From a bacterium (GTDB lineage Bacteria; Desulfobacterota; Desulfocorpusculales; Desulfocorpusculum): a stretch of 64,000 nucleotides of DNA. This document shows, piece after piece, positions 7,950-17,602 of this stretch. How positions within the stretch are numbered: the first letter of the stretch is position 1; each line of letters opens with the position of its first letter. The stretch covers positions 440,989 to 504,988 of the forward strand of contig JBBFLE010000001.1 in the NCBI GenBank assembly GCA_037481695.1, in the 5' to 3' direction. Below the pieces are notes generated by a model. That model made no database searches. It was not told the DNA's origin and worked only from the letters and a program-made list of their open reading frames with translations. A program made the translations under genes and the position numbers.

Positions 7950-8510
7950 ATGAAATTAGCAGTCGAGGATTTTTTAGGGAAGCGAACCCTCATAGTGGGG
8001 GATGTTAACTCTGGGAAGACTACCCTCAGCCAGGCCATCTTGGATGAGTTTTACCGAAGGGGAGTCGGCGGAAACATATTGATCCTGGATCTGGCGCCTG
8101 AGATTCCCGTCCACCTGGCAGCTTCCAAGGGATTGAGGGGAGTAGGCGGCACCTTGAGGCCCGCCCAGGGAGAGAGATTCAGGTACTTGAGGCCGACTCT
8201 GGTGCCGCCGCGACTCATGGGCACCAGTCACAAAGAGATTCTTGAAATGGCCAAGGCAAACCTTCTGGCCATAGAGGAGGTCATGGGCCAAACCTGGGCA
8301 GAAAAAGAGACCATCTTCCTGAACGATGTGAGCATGTACCTGCAGGCTGGCTCAGCCCAGAGGCTCTTTTCATGGCTGCAGGCCTTCCATACGGTGGTGG
8401 CCAACGGTTACCTGGGCAGAAGCTTGGGAGAGGGGGAGCTTTCTTGGCGGGAACGATCTCAGATGGAGACTCTGGCCGCACTCTTTGACCGGGTATTGCG
8501 ACTGGGCTGA
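7950..8510 (+). CDS. P-loop NTPase of unknown function
   Basis: The 186-residue protein has a Walker A motif near its N-terminus, IVGDVNSGKTTLSQAIL (about residues 15-31), and a Walker-B-like strand NILILDLAPEIP (about 42-53). A C-terminal strand ETIFLNDVSMYLQ may add a second acidic site. The layout is that of a small NTP-dependent enzyme or single-domain GTPase/kinase-like protein. I cannot name the family. The ATG at 7950 is chosen because the 133 codons upstream in the same frame shadow the DUF2284 gene. It stands between DUF2284 and thiD-thiN and is probably co-transcribed with both. Confidence 0.75.
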   Translation: MKLAVEDFLGKRTLIVGDVNSGKTTLSQAILDEFYRRGVGGNILILDLAPEIPVHLAASKGLRGVGGTLRPAQGERFRYLRPTLVPPRLMGTSHKEILEMAKANLLAIEEVMGQTWAEKETIFLNDVSMYLQAGSAQRLFSWLQAFHTVVANGYLGRSLGEGELSWRERSQMETLAALFDRVLRLG

Positions 8511-8586
8511 TTACGGAAAGCCCGGTCTGTGGAGAAAAGCGGCCTCATGTGCCTAGCAATTCTGTTTATGGGAAAGGAACTGATCC

Positions 8587-9924
8587 ATGAAGAGGATTCT
8601 AACCATAGCCGGCTCAGACTCAGGTGGAGGAGCTGGCATACAGGCAGATCTCAAGACCATAACTGTGTTGGGCGGCTATGGCATGAGCGTGCTGACGGCT
8701 CTTACTGCCCAAAACACCAGGGGGGTCTACGGGGTTCATCTGGTGCCAGCCAAGTTTGTAAAAGAGCAGATGGATGCTGTTCTGGGTGACATAGGGGCCG
8801 ACGCAGCCAAGACCGGAATGCTGGCCACAGCCGAGATCGTGCGGGCCGTGGCACAGGGGATAAAGGAGCACAAGGTGGAGCTCCTGGTAGTGGATCCTGT
8901 TATGGTGGCCAAAAGTGGTGACTCTTTGCTGTCAGAAGAGGCTGTTGAAGCCCTCTGTAAAGAGCTGCTACCCCTGGCTTATGTGGTCACCCCTAACCTG
9001 CCCGAAGCAGCCAGGCTGGCCGGAATCCCTGTGAGGGATCCAAAGGACATGGAGAGGGCAGCCCGAATCATCCACTCCATGGGACCTCGCCATGTGGTTG
9101 TAAAGGGAGGGCACCTGGAGGATGAACCGATGGATCTGGTCTTTGACGGCGAGTCTGCTCATCTTCTCCCCGGGCACAGGTTGGCCTCTCGAAACACCCA
9201 CGGCACTGGGTGTACTTTTTCGGCTGCCCTGGCCACTTTCCTGGCACAGGGACAAGACCTCAGGCAGGCTGTGGCAAGCTCCAAGGAGTTTGTGGCCAGA
9301 GCCATTGCCACTGGAGTTCCCTTGGGCAAAGGATTTGGACCCACCAATCCTTACGGGGAAGTGCTCAGGTGGAGGGAAAGACAAAATGTGCTGGATGAAC
9401 TCACAAAAGCGCTCCAAACACTGCAAGACCAACCTCTGGGGGAACTCATCCCCGAGGTCAGATCCAACCTGGGTTACGCTCTGCCAGGCGCCCAGAGCTT
9501 CCATGAGGTGGCGGCTGTACCAGGCCGCATAAGCCAGGTGGGCAAAAGGATTCTCGTTTCCATGCAGCCAGCCTTCGGGGCATCCCGCCACATAGCCAAA
9601 GTGATACTGGCCGCCATGCGCCATGACCCGGCCATGCGCTCTGCCATGAACATTAGATACTCCAAAGAGGTGATAGAAGCCTGCCAAAGGGCCGGGCTGA
9701 TCCTGGCCCATTTCCATCGCACAGAGGAGCCCAGGGAAATAAAAGAACAGGAAGGCTCCACACTGGAGTGGGGCACCGACAGAGCCATATCAATGCTGGG
9801 CAAGATCCCGGATGCCATCTATGACAAGGGAGATCTGGGCAAGGAGCCCATGGTGCGCCTGCTTGGCAAGACCCCTGAGGAGGTGGTGCAAAAGCTCCTG
9901 GAGGTGGCCAAGGCCATCTCTTGA
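8587..9924 (+). CDS. thiDN: ThiD-ThiN fusion: HMP kinase/HMP-P kinase with thiamin-phosphate synthase domain
   Basis: The 445-residue bifunctional enzyme has an N-terminal ThiD ribokinase-type domain (about residues 1-265). It shows ILTIAGSDSGGGAGIQADLKT, DPVMVAKSGDSLL, PNLPEAARLAG and the anion-hole/catalytic motif NTHGTGCTFSAALA. A C-terminal ThiN domain (about 275-445) carries EVRSNLGYALPGA, GRISQVGKRILVSMQPAFGASRHIAKVIL and EWGTDRAISML. ThiD phosphorylates HMP twice; ThiN condenses HMP-PP with thiazole phosphate, replacing ThiE. This fusion is common in archaea and some anaerobes. It fits the upstream ThiW importer, since imported thiazole would be used here. AAGGAAC precedes the ATG at a fair distance. 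It is full length. Confidence 0.95.
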   Translation: MKRILTIAGSDSGGGAGIQADLKTITVLGGYGMSVLTALTAQNTRGVYGVHLVPAKFVKEQMDAVLGDIGADAAKTGMLATAEIVRAVAQGIKEHKVELLVVDPVMVAKSGDSLLSEEAVEALCKELLPLAYVVTPNLPEAARLAGIPVRDPKDMERAARIIHSMGPRHVVVKGGHLEDEPMDLVFDGESAHLLPGHRLASRNTHGTGCTFSAALATFLAQGQDLRQAVASSKEFVARAIATGVPLGKGFGPTNPYGEVLRWRERQNVLDELTKALQTLQDQPLGELIPEVRSNLGYALPGAQSFHEVAAVPGRISQVGKRILVSMQPAFGASRHIAKVILAAMRHDPAMRSAMNIRYSKEVIEACQRAGLILAHFHRTEEPREIKEQEGSTLEWGTDRAISMLGKIPDAIYDKGDLGKEPMVRLLGKTPEEVVQKLLEVAKAIS

Positions 9925-10876
9925 AAACTAGGTCCCCAAAACCCCATTTTGGTTGGTGCCTGGCACCATAATTACTTTAAGTAGTTGATTTTATTGTAGC
10001 CAAGGAGCAACTTTTTTTCCCTTACCCCGGCCAAGATCATCCATTGCATAAGACCGAACCTTTCCAATTCTTGGCCGCGTGTGTCTGGTAAAGGCTTTAT
10101 CTTCCCGTCCTGGTCAACTCGAATTTTGTCTTGCATTTAAGAAAGCCCCTGATGCGGACAGGGATCGCTCCCACAAAGTGCACACCATCCATTAAGCAAA
10201 ACAGGGGAAACGGCAAAGCTTGGGAGAGAAAAATTCAATAAAGTGCCCAGAAGCCAAATTCAAGGCAGCCAGTTTTTACCCATTTCAGCTCAAAGCACTT
10301 TTGGGTAAAAAAGTATGGCATCTCAGATCTCACTAGCTATGGGCAAACTCAGCTGCATTTCTATGTGGATCAGTTTATGGGGGTATCTAATGACCTCAGC
10401 CCCTTGGGTTCACCCTTGGTGAATGCAGGGGGATCAGTGACCCTTTGGGCAAGCTTGTGGCCATGAGGCGGCTTTCAACAGGATACATCCCCAGCCCCAT
10501 CAGTACCCAATGGCTTGACAGGAGTGGGCATGGCCATGGAGCACCTGGCGGACAAGGCCATACCCCATTGCCTTGGCGCCCACTCGATTTTGGTATTTGC
10601 CGCAATCTGGCAGTGCATGATCCTCACACTCCAGAAAGCCAGGATACCCATGCTACAGAAAATTACTAGATTTTAATTACTTACATGGCCTGCACCTACG
10701 AAAGCCAAAAACAGCCCCTATGATTACAGTAGGTTAGAATGGCAGGTGTCAAAGTCTGGGAAAAATCTGGGCCTACCCCCCAGGTTCCCTTGAACCGGCC
10801 CCAGTGGAAGCTATTCTACTATTGAATGCTAAAGTAAACCTGGGAGCTTTGTTCCAGGGGATCAGGAGGAAGAGAG
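9925..10876. other. 952-base region without a recognisable gene
   Basis: It holds the palindrome at 9954-9968 and several short open frames with no family resemblance. No tRNA, small-RNA fold or transposase remnant was recognised. It may be a decayed insertion site, given the shared palindrome with the transposase near 63.6 kb. Confidence 0.5.
9954..9968. repeat. REP-like palindrome TGGTGCC-T-GGCACCA
   Basis: Seven-base perfect arms surround one central base. The same arms flank an A at 63572-63588, directly upstream of a Y1-type REP-associated transposase. This is probably a target or end sequence of that family. Confidence 0.6.
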
Positions 10877-11104
10877 ATGAACCCCATGAGATTACTTGAC
10901 TGGTTTTCCTATGTGCTCATTTTTGCAGGGGCGCTCAACTGGGGGATCTGGGGGGTCTTCGAGGTGGATCTTATAGGGCATATCTTCGGAGGCAGTACTG
11001 CCTTGCCCAGCAAGATCGTCTACATCCTTGTTGGCCTCTCTGCTCTCTACGAGATAGTTGGCTGGAGTGCCATCAGGCACCGGATCTGCGAAACGCCTGC
11101 CTGA
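10877..11104 (+). CDS. DUF378 family small membrane protein
   Basis: The 75-residue protein has two hydrophobic segments. The DUF378 pattern is visible: LLDWFSYVLIFAGALNWGIWG, then FEVDLIGHIFG and a second helix KIVYILVGLSALYEI. The role of the family is unknown. AGGAGGAAGAGAG gives a strong ribosome-binding site before the ATG. It stands alone, with a long gene-free region upstream. Confidence 0.9.
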   Translation: MNPMRLLDWFSYVLIFAGALNWGIWGVFEVDLIGHIFGGSTALPSKIVYILVGLSALYEIVGWSAIRHRICETPA

Positions 11105-11229
11105 TGAAGGGATGAGGCGGGTTTTCTCAACTGCCTTCAACATGATCCCAAGCATTACCACCCGGTTGGGTTGCTCTTGGGAGGTACGCCCTAGGCCGCC
11201 CCACAAACGGGAAAAACTCAAGCCCTTGA

Positions 11230-11250
11230 GGGAGGGGATAAACCCCTCCC
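11230..11250. terminator. possible terminator hairpin after the DUF378 gene
   Basis: GGGAGGGG and CCCCTCCC pair around ATAAA. It lies 126 bases after the DUF378 stop and before the convergent DJ-1/PfpI gene. There is no good T-tract, so it is only tentative. Confidence 0.35.
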
Positions 11251-11344
11251 CCTTCATAAACCAGGCAATATTGTCTCCCACCATGGGTTACTCTTAAGGC
11301 TACTGCCCCAAACCCCTTGGGCAACCGCCTGAGCTTTTAAGAGC

Positions 11345-11887
11345 CTATCTCAGGGATTCTATGATGGTTCTGCAGAACTCCGGCAGGTCATCGGGACAGC
11401 GGGAGGTTATGAGGTTCCCATCTTTTACCACCGGCCTGTCCATGTATTGGGCGCCCGCATTTGTCACGTCATCCTTGATGGCATAGAAACAGGTGGCCTT
11501 CTTCCCTTTCAATACACCCGCAGAAACCAGGACCCACCCCGCATGGCAGATGGCTGCCACTATTTTGCCTGCAGAGTGCATGTCTCTTACGAACCTAAGC
11601 AAACTTTGATTCCTGCGCATGTAATCCGGAGCGAATCCACCAGGGATGATAACCCCATCGAAAGACTCCACCTGCACTTCTTCCACGGATACGAGCTCTT
11701 CCAGACTCTCCCTTACACTTGGATGAGGAGCCGGCAATCCGCCAGAGCCCAGATATTCCCTGGGGCCTGTGCCCACTATGGTGACCTGGGCTCCGGCCTC
11801 TTTCATCCGAAAGTACGGGTACCAAAACTCAAACTCATTGTATTTGTTCTCCAAAAGAATCGCTACACGCTTTCCTCTAAGCTCCAT
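11345..11887 (-). CDS. DJ-1/PfpI family protein
   Basis: The 180-residue protein has a flavodoxin-like fold. RVAILLENKYNEFEFWYPYFRM carries the conserved Glu, DGVIIPGGFAPDYMRR the loop after the central strand, and IVAAICHAGWVLVSAGVLKG the nucleophile-elbow Cys followed by His. Family members act as glyoxalase III/deglycase, chaperone or peptidase; which applies here cannot be told. It stands alone on the minus strand between small unrelated genes. A second member of the family lies at 50.1 kb. Confidence 0.93.
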   Translation of the reverse strand: MELRGKRVAILLENKYNEFEFWYPYFRMKEAGAQVTIVGTGPREYLGSGGLPAPHPSVRESLEELVSVEEVQVESFDGVIIPGGFAPDYMRRNQSLLRFVRDMHSAGKIVAAICHAGWVLVSAGVLKGKKATCFYAIKDDVTNAGAQYMDRPVVKDGNLITSRCPDDLPEFCRTIIESLR

Positions 11888-12098
11888 GTAATGAACCTCC
11901 TTGAACCATTTTCATGTTTTGGTTGCCATTGGGGCGACGTACACACGCTCTCAGTATGATCACAGGCCGGCCAAAGCCTCTTGCAATGAATTTGGCTGCA
12001 CGGCTTTGAGACACCAAGCTTTCTGGCTGCAGGATCCTCCAGTTCACATGGAACATTTGCCTAGAACCTCGGGGCCTCCCATTGTCCCATGAGCCAGA

Positions 12099-12494
12099 TC
12101 AATTCTCCTCCGGATGTGGAGTCAGGCAAAGTTCCAAGACTCTTTCAACCCGAACAGTCAAAGCGCTTCTTGTCTGAGGCACAAGCCTCGCACCCTCATC
12201 CTCAGACATGTATCCGTCCAACATCTCCTCCACCTGGCCCATCTCAACGGTTCCGATCAGTTGAAAACCCCTTTGCCCCCATTCATCCATGAGGGACAAA
12301 GCAACACGGGGATTCTCTGACAGGTTATCTAGGCTCTGGAGGCAAAGCCAGTCCTTTATGCTAACCGTCTCTTTGTCCACCAGGGTCATACCTCTGGCAG
12401 CAGCCAGATGGGGCACCCCTTCCAGACTGGAAGTGGCCACCAAGATGACAATGTTGCCCCTGATCATTTCTTCCACTTCTTTTGGGATGTTCAT
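12099..12494 (-). CDS. pyridoxamine 5'-phosphate oxidase-like FMN-binding protein
   Basis: The 131-residue protein resembles the split-barrel PNPOx-like family: VEEMIRGNIVILVATSSLEGVPHLAAARGMTLVDKETV, then SIKDWL and NPRVALSLMDE. These are the strands that bind flavin in such proteins. Small stand-alone members usually bind FMN, F420 or haem and are rarely characterised. A single Cys-poor domain with no extra fusion is seen. About 310 bases lie between its start and the end of the next gene upstream, so it probably has its own promoter. Confidence 0.8.
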   Translation of the reverse strand: MNIPKEVEEMIRGNIVILVATSSLEGVPHLAAARGMTLVDKETVSIKDWLCLQSLDNLSENPRVALSLMDEWGQRGFQLIGTVEMGQVEEMLDGYMSEDEGARLVPQTRSALTVRVERVLELCLTPHPEEN

Positions 12495-12804
12495 GAGACC
12501 CCTCCTCCCGCACCTGCAAAAGAAACTCTCAATTACAATTTGCCTTGGGAAAGGGGCCCTGAAAAGACCCGGAGTTTAACTTTCACCGCCAATTATGATC
12601 CCTTGCTTCAGCCCGCGCTGTTCACAACTCGCGGATAATAAGAGGGCCATCTTCACCATGTCCTGGGGTACACTGGCTTTATATTCAGATGCAGCCTGAT
12701 TCCCTCTGTGGGGTGCTTCCCCGCTCCAAAGCTTAAAACAGGTCAAAGCATCAAGGAGCTGGAGCCTAGCCCCCAGCATCCCCAATCCTGGAAAATGATC
12801 CAAG
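12495..12804. other. intergenic region, nothing recognised
   Basis: About 310 bases lie between the DUF488 gene and the PNPOx-like gene, both on the minus strand. It presumably contains the PNPOx promoter. No gene or clear hairpin is seen. Confidence 0.4.
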
Positions 12805-13182
12805 CTAGAGTTCAATGTTCTCCTGGCTCGCCTGGAGCATTCTCTCCAGGTATTCCTTGAGAGCCACTGCATTATTGAGCTTGGTCTCTGTTGAGCCATA
12901 GAGAAGGGTAACTGGCCCCCTGCGAAGGTATTCCAGAAGTTTTTCCAGCTCCAGTGGATTCGCTTTCAACTCCTGGAAGTACTTGGATTTAAACTCCTCC
13001 CATTTGGCAGGATCATGACCGTACCAGCGCCTAAGCTCATGGGATGGTGCCAGTTGCCTGGCCCAGAAAACTATCTCTGCTTTCTCCTTGGATATCCCCC
13101 TGGGCCACAGCCTGTCCACCAGTATACGCTGACCGTCATGGGGGGAAGCTGGATCGTAGATCCTCTTGATCTTGAGTTGCAT
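12805..13182 (-). CDS. DUF488 family protein
   Basis: The 125-residue protein shows the DUF488 signature: [62 protein letters not shown] and a closing strand [22 protein letters not shown]. Many homologues carry a Cys in that strand (LLYxCKD/ArDe type); here it is Ser-Thr, as in the majority. The function is unknown. It lies downstream of the TRAP cluster on the same strand, 65 bases after it. Confidence 0.9.
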   Translation of the reverse strand: MQLKIKRIYDPASPHDGQRILVDRLWPRGISKEKAEIVFWARQLAPSHELRRWYGHDPAKWEEFKSKYFQELKANPLELEKLLEYLRRGPVTLLYGSTETKLNNAVALKEYLERMLQASQENIEL

Positions 13183-13247
13183 TGCCCTTTTCTCCTTTCC
13201 TACCCTGCTTTTCCCCCTGCTTAAGCTCTGGTCAGGAAACCTCTCTC

Positions 13248-15170
13248 TCAGGAACCCCCGTTTGCTTCCGGAATCCCTGCCTCATTAAGCTTTCTTCTTC
13301 TGGAGAGCCTTACCCTTGTTAACTGCACGGCCCAGACCAGCACAAGAATGCCTGCCCCTAGAATATCGGTCTCGGATCCGGGTTTTATGAGTAGCACTCC
13401 TGCCAAAATCAAGGTCCCCCTTTCCACCAGGTGAAGTTTCCCCACCAGGTAGCCCATCATTCCAGAGCCCAGGGCAACACAACCCACCATGGCAGTAATA
13501 GCAGCCTGAGCTATGACGGCCACCTCCCCTTTCCAGATCAGAGCCGGGTGAAAAACAAATATAAAGGGCACCACGTATGCCACAAGGGCAAGCCTCATGG
13601 CCTCAAATCCTGTGCGAAAGGGAGGAGAACCCGCTATGCCTGCCCCGGCAAAGGCCGCCAGTGCCACAGGAGGGGTTATGGTGCTCAGGCACGCATAGTA
13701 AAACACAAACATGTGGGCAGCCAGAGGATCCACACCCAGTTTTGTCAGCACAGGGCCTCCCAGGATCACCGTGAGTATGTATGCTGCCGAGGTGGTCAGT
13801 CCCATTCCCAGGACCAGGGAGGTCAGCATGACAAAAACAAGGGCCAGCAGTAGATGGCCCCCTGCAGCCTGGATCACAAGGCTTGAGAACTTCAGACCCA
13901 GTCCTGTTTGGGTCACAACCCCTATGACGATTCCAGCCGTGGCGCAGGCTGTGAGCACTTCCAGGGAGCCTTTGGCGCCCCTCTCGAAGGTCTCAAGGAT
14001 CTTTGCGGGGCTCATGCGGCTGGCCTTTTTCAAGCTGCTCACCAAAAGCACAGCCACTATGGACCAGAAACCGGCTTTCATGGGGGAGTAACCCAGTATC
14101 AATAGTATTAACAGCAAAGGGGCGGGAAGAAGCAGATAGCCTCCCTCCCGCAGCACAGGCACCAGCCTTGGCAATTCTGCCCTGGACAACCCCCTCAGCC
14201 CCTGTCTCAAGGCCTCCATGTGCACCATGTACAGAAGCGCAAAGAAGTAAAGCAAGGCTGGGATGGCAGCTGCCATGCATACCCTTAGGTAGGAAACTCC
14301 CAGCATATCTGCCATTATAAAGGCCCCTGCACCCATCACTGGCGGCATGATCTGCCCCCCTGTGGAGGCCACCGACTCCACTGCCCCGGCAAAAACAGGC
14401 CTATAACCTATGCGTTTCATCAGTGGGATAGTGAAGGAGCCCGTGGAGACCACATTGGCCACTGCAGAGCCCGAGATGGTTCCAAAGCAGGCCGAGGAAA
14501 GAACAGCCACTTTGGCAGGACCTCCCCTTAGGTGACCGGCCAGTGAATTGGCAAATTTGATGAAGAAGTCCCCTGTGCCTGAGCTGACCAGAAAGGCCCC
14601 GAACAGGATGAAAAGAAAGATAAAATTTGCGCTGGCCCCCAGGGGCACAGAGAAAAGGCCCTCTGTGGTCAAAAACTGATACTCCACGAGCTCATCCACA
14701 AAGACCCCCCTGTGGCCCCAGTCCCCTGGGATGTGATTTCCAAACAAGGCATAGGCCAGGCTCAAGGCCCCTATGATGCTAAGGGCCGGACCCAATACCC
14801 TTCGGGTGGCTTCGAGGGTAACCAGGATGACTATGGAGCCAAATACCAAATCAGCTGTGTTGGGAGCGCCTCCCCTCATGGCGATATTCCTGTACTGGCT
14901 GACGATGTACAGGAGGCCTGAGGCCCCGGCTCCCATGATGAGCATGTCCAGCAGCCTCACCAGGCCTTTGGCCGGCCCCTTTTTCATGCCGGGATACAAT
15001 AGAAAGACCAGAAGCACTCCAAAAAAAAGGTGAATGCCCCTTTGGATCACAGCTGGCCTCAGACCGAACTGGGCTGTGTAAAGGTGAAAAGCGCACATGG
15101 CCACTGCTGTCACAGTCACGACCAATCCCACAAAGTTAGCTCCCCCCTGCTTTCCACCGCTATGGGTCAT
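13248..15170 (-). CDS. TRAP transporter fused permease (TAXI type, 4TM+12TM)
   Basis: The 640-residue integral membrane protein fuses the small and large TRAP permease subunits, as is usual in TAXI systems. It has about 17-18 hydrophobic segments. Family motifs include [38 protein letters not shown] and [19 protein letters not shown]. It would import a carboxylate driven by an ion gradient, using the TAXI binding protein encoded two genes upstream. The start at 15170 places it 20 bases after the DUF1850 gene, with AAGGAG and AGGA upstream; the 69 codons before it shadow the DUF1850 gene. It is the last gene of the catabolic cluster. Confidence 0.95.
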   Translation of the reverse strand: MTHSGGKQGGANFVGLVVTVTAVAMCAFHLYTAQFGLRPAVIQRGIHLFFGVLLVFLLYPGMKKGPAKGLVRLLDMLIMGAGASGLLYIVSQYRNIAMRGGAPNTADLVFGSIVILVTLEATRRVLGPALSIIGALSLAYALFGNHIPGDWGHRGVFVDELVEYQFLTTEGLFSVPLGASANFIFLFILFGAFLVSSGTGDFFIKFANSLAGHLRGGPAKVAVLSSACFGTISGSAVANVVSTGSFTIPLMKRIGYRPVFAGAVESVASTGGQIMPPVMGAGAFIMADMLGVSYLRVCMAAAIPALLYFFALLYMVHMEALRQGLRGLSRAELPRLVPVLREGGYLLLPAPLLLILLILGYSPMKAGFWSIVAVLLVSSLKKASRMSPAKILETFERGAKGSLEVLTACATAGIVIGVVTQTGLGLKFSSLVIQAAGGHLLLALVFVMLTSLVLGMGLTTSAAYILTVILGGPVLTKLGVDPLAAHMFVFYYACLSTITPPVALAAFAGAGIAGSPPFRTGFEAMRLALVAYVVPFIFVFHPALIWKGEVAVIAQAAITAMVGCVALGSGMMGYLVGKLHLVERGTLILAGVLLIKPGSETDILGAGILVLVWAVQLTRVRLSRRRKLNEAGIPEANGGS

Positions 15171-15190
15171 TCCTGAATCTCTCCTTCCTG

Positions 15191-15715
15191 TCAGGGCTTG
15201 GGCAAAGAGCATAAGCCTTCTTCGGCCCCCAACAGGACCAAGGCACCGGCCGGAACCTCCTGGTTCAGAAAGTGCATCTTGCCGCCCAGCAAGATGCGGT
15301 GATTCGCATGCTCTTTGGCACCCATGATAAACTCCACCCTCTTCAACATTGTCCGCACTGCACCAGTTTGCAGCCATCCATCGGGCCTGGTATGGATCTC
15401 CGATGCCAAAAAACCTTGTCCGTTGAGCACGGATCTGGTGACCAGGCCTTCAAATAAAATTTTGCCTGGCCCCAGGATCCTGTAATGCTCCCTAACAGGC
15501 AAGCGCTCATAGGAGTGAACAAACTCCACAACAAACTCCTGTTGCGGCCATACAGGCCCACACCAAAGAGCCTCCCCCTTACCCTCCTGCCTGAGCACCA
15601 AAGCCATAGGCTCCTGAGCCCAGGCCCGCGGGGTTGCACTCAGCCACAGAACCACAGACAGAGCCCATAACACCAAGAAAGCCAATGCCCAGCCGGGCCC
15701 TGAGGCCCTGCTCAC
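15191..15715 (-). CDS. DUF1850 protein, TAXI-TRAP accessory
   Basis: The 174-residue exported protein has a signal peptide of about 34 residues (LAFLVLWALSVVLWLSATPRAWA). The domain contains FVVEFVHSYERLPVREHYRI, the most conserved DUF1850 segment (HS motif). DUF1850 genes typically sit between TAXI solute-binding and fused-permease genes, exactly as here, and are presumed to assist the transporter. It overlaps the TAXI gene by four bases. Confidence 0.9.
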   Translation of the reverse strand: MSRASGPGWALAFLVLWALSVVLWLSATPRAWAQEPMALVLRQEGKGEALWCGPVWPQQEFVVEFVHSYERLPVREHYRILGPGKILFEGLVTRSVLNGQGFLASEIHTRPDGWLQTGAVRTMLKRVEFIMGAKEHANHRILLGGKMHFLNQEVPAGALVLLGAEEGLCSLPKP

Positions 15716-16680
15716 TTGATTACTCCTTTTTCCTTCAAGAACTTCTCAGCTCCGGGGTGAAGAGGAATGGCTATGCTCTTGGCTGCGTTTTGGAGCTTTA
15801 TGTCCTTGAAGGCCACGTGGATCTGGTCCAGCTCTTCTTTGTGTTCGAAGACGGCCTTTAGGATATCGTAGGCCAGCTTTTCCTCCATGTCCTTGTTGCA
15901 GATGAAGATCCCGTAGTAGTTCACGGTGTTGAAGTCCTGAGATTGGTCTTTGTACGTTCCAGCCTTGACCGTGGTCTGGGAGTAAAAGGGATATTTCTCG
16001 CAGAAGGCCTTGGCTTTTTCGGGCTCCATGCTTATGAACACTATCTTTCTTTGGGTAGCCAGCTCCATGAGGGTGGGAGCGGGTGTGCCAAGCAGGTACA
16101 TGGCTGCGTCCACGGTGCCGTCTTTGAGCGCTTCGGTGGCCTCAGGGGCAGAGAGGAACTGGGGCTTGATGTGATCATAGGTGATGCCGTACATCTCCAG
16201 CACCATGCGGTTGAAGACCTCGGTACCTGATCCAGCCGCCCCTACCGCCACCTTCTTGCCCTTCAGGTCGGAGAAACTCTTTATTCCGGTCTTCTCCACA
16301 GTGTAAAAATAGGCCTCTATGGGGTACGTGGCAAAAAGGGCCCTTAAATTTTCGTATTTCTTGTCTGCCTTGAAATCCGCTTCCCCTTTGAAAGCAAAGT
16401 AGGCTGCATCCGGCATTACTATGGCCAGATCCACCCTTCCTCCGCCAACGTTCCTGATGTTCTCCACCGAGGCCCCCGAGGGCTTGGCCGAGGCAGAGGT
16501 ATTGGCCACGTACTTAGTTATGAGGTTGGCTACTCCGCCTCCAAGGGGATACCATGTCCCCCCTGTGGAGGCTGTGGCTATGACCAACCTTTTCTCAGCT
16601 GCCCAGCCAGGAGTGGTTCCCAAAAACAAAGCTGCCACCAAGATCACCCCGCAGAATCCTGCCATAAGCTTCCTTCCCAT
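15712..16680 (-). CDS. TAXI family TRAP transporter solute-binding protein
   Basis: The 322-residue periplasmic receptor has a signal peptide (residues 1-27, ending PGWAA). The TAXI hallmark ATASTGGTWYPLGGGVANLI follows at about residue 34. Later segments such as GKKVAVGAAGSGTEVFNRMVLEMYG and TVDAAMYLLGTPAPTLMEL fit the NMT1/TAXI fold. GGAGG eight bases before the ATG supports 16680. It feeds the fused permease. The ligand is unknown; the neighbours suggest an organic acid that is later activated with CoA. Confidence 0.95.
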   Translation of the reverse strand: MGRKLMAGFCGVILVAALFLGTTPGWAAEKRLVIATASTGGTWYPLGGGVANLITKYVANTSASAKPSGASVENIRNVGGGRVDLAIVMPDAAYFAFKGEADFKADKKYENLRALFATYPIEAYFYTVEKTGIKSFSDLKGKKVAVGAAGSGTEVFNRMVLEMYGITYDHIKPQFLSAPEATEALKDGTVDAAMYLLGTPAPTLMELATQRKIVFISMEPEKAKAFCEKYPFYSQTTVKAGTYKDQSQDFNTVNYYGIFICNKDMEEKLAYDILKAVFEHKEELDQIHVAFKDIKLQNAAKSIAIPLHPGAEKFLKEKGVIK

Positions 16681-16756
16681 TTGTAGAACCTCCTTTCTTC
16701 TGCTCTTGGGTCGTGCCACAAACCCGGTTTTGCCCCAAGACCTTGCACCTTCAGAC

Positions 16757-17551
16757 TCAGCTCAAGGCTACAGGTCTCACCGGAGAGGCCGTTGCTCCCT
16801 TGATCTTGAGAGGTGAGACCATAAGCAAGAACTCATAGACCTTTTCCTTGGCCAGCTCCTCCAGGTTCAAGACCTCCATTATGAGAATCCCGTTTTTTAC
16901 AAGAAGTATCACGTGAACCGGCAGATTGGAGGTAGGGGTCTTCTCGAGGGCCAGAGTGTCTGATCCCACGCAGCTAATTTTCTGTTCCACAAGCCAGGAG
17001 GCCCCGTCTTCCACCAGCCCAGGGCATCCTTTCTCATGTGACACATAATGAAGGGGGTTCGGGTAATTGCGGATCCACCCGGTGCGGATCAGGACCCCGT
17101 CGCCGGGTTCAATGGAGACTCCCTGGGCCTCGGCAGCACCCCGCAGGACTCTGGAGTCTATCCTGTAGTCAGCATCCAAGCATTCCACCTCTTCCTTTCC
17201 AGCTATGTCCAGCAAGACCCCCCTGGTAACTATGGGAGGGATGGTCTCTATGCCCCCCTTCTTGAGGCCGTGATAGTCCTGCCAGGGCTGTATGTCCCCG
17301 ACTCCATAGACCTCTTTGTCAAGGCTTATGTGGCCAGGTGCATCCAGGTGAGTTCCTGTGTGCCCTCCTGTGGTGAAAAGGCAGTTGCAGGCCGAGACCC
17401 CCCCTTCATACATTATCTCCCCGTGCAGCTTCAAAAGAGTTAAAGCAAAGCCAGGATGGTTGGGGTGATGTGGCATGCCCACGAAGTATTCCATCCCCAG
17501 GTCATAGAGCTTGCCTGTTCTGATCAAATCTTTTATGCGTCTGGAGTCCAT
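16757..17551 (-). CDS. cyclase family / kynurenine-formamidase-like hydrolase
   Basis: The 264-residue metal-dependent hydrolase belongs to the cyclase (KynB-like) family. The metal motif HxGTHxDxPxH is present as GGHTGTHLDAPGH at about residues 62-74. VLIRTGW and the later VGSDTLALEKTP strand are also typical. Such enzymes open or close amide/lactone or ring carbonyl substrates. In this cluster it may hydrolyse a cyclic intermediate during breakdown of an imported acid (inference). It lies 51 bases after the acyl-CoA dehydrogenase gene. Confidence 0.9.
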   Translation of the reverse strand: MDSRRIKDLIRTGKLYDLGMEYFVGMPHHPNHPGFALTLLKLHGEIMYEGGVSACNCLFTTGGHTGTHLDAPGHISLDKEVYGVGDIQPWQDYHGLKKGGIETIPPIVTRGVLLDIAGKEEVECLDADYRIDSRVLRGAAEAQGVSIEPGDGVLIRTGWIRNYPNPLHYVSHEKGCPGLVEDGASWLVEQKISCVGSDTLALEKTPTSNLPVHVILLVKNGILIMEVLNLEELAKEKVYEFLLMVSPLKIKGATASPVRPVALS

Positions 17552-17602
17552 CTTGAATCTCCTTCCTGCCAGAGCTCGGCTCTGGGCAACAGATCATCCC
17601 CA

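Noticed and set aside
8968-9717. Long antisense open frame opposite thiD-thiN
   Set aside because: It shadows the enzyme gene, with His/Gln/Ser-rich nonsense composition.
10380-10680. Possible small genes or tRNA in the 9.9-10.9 kb gap
   Set aside because: No tRNA T-loop with matching acceptor stem was found, and the short frames lack ribosome-binding sites and family patterns.
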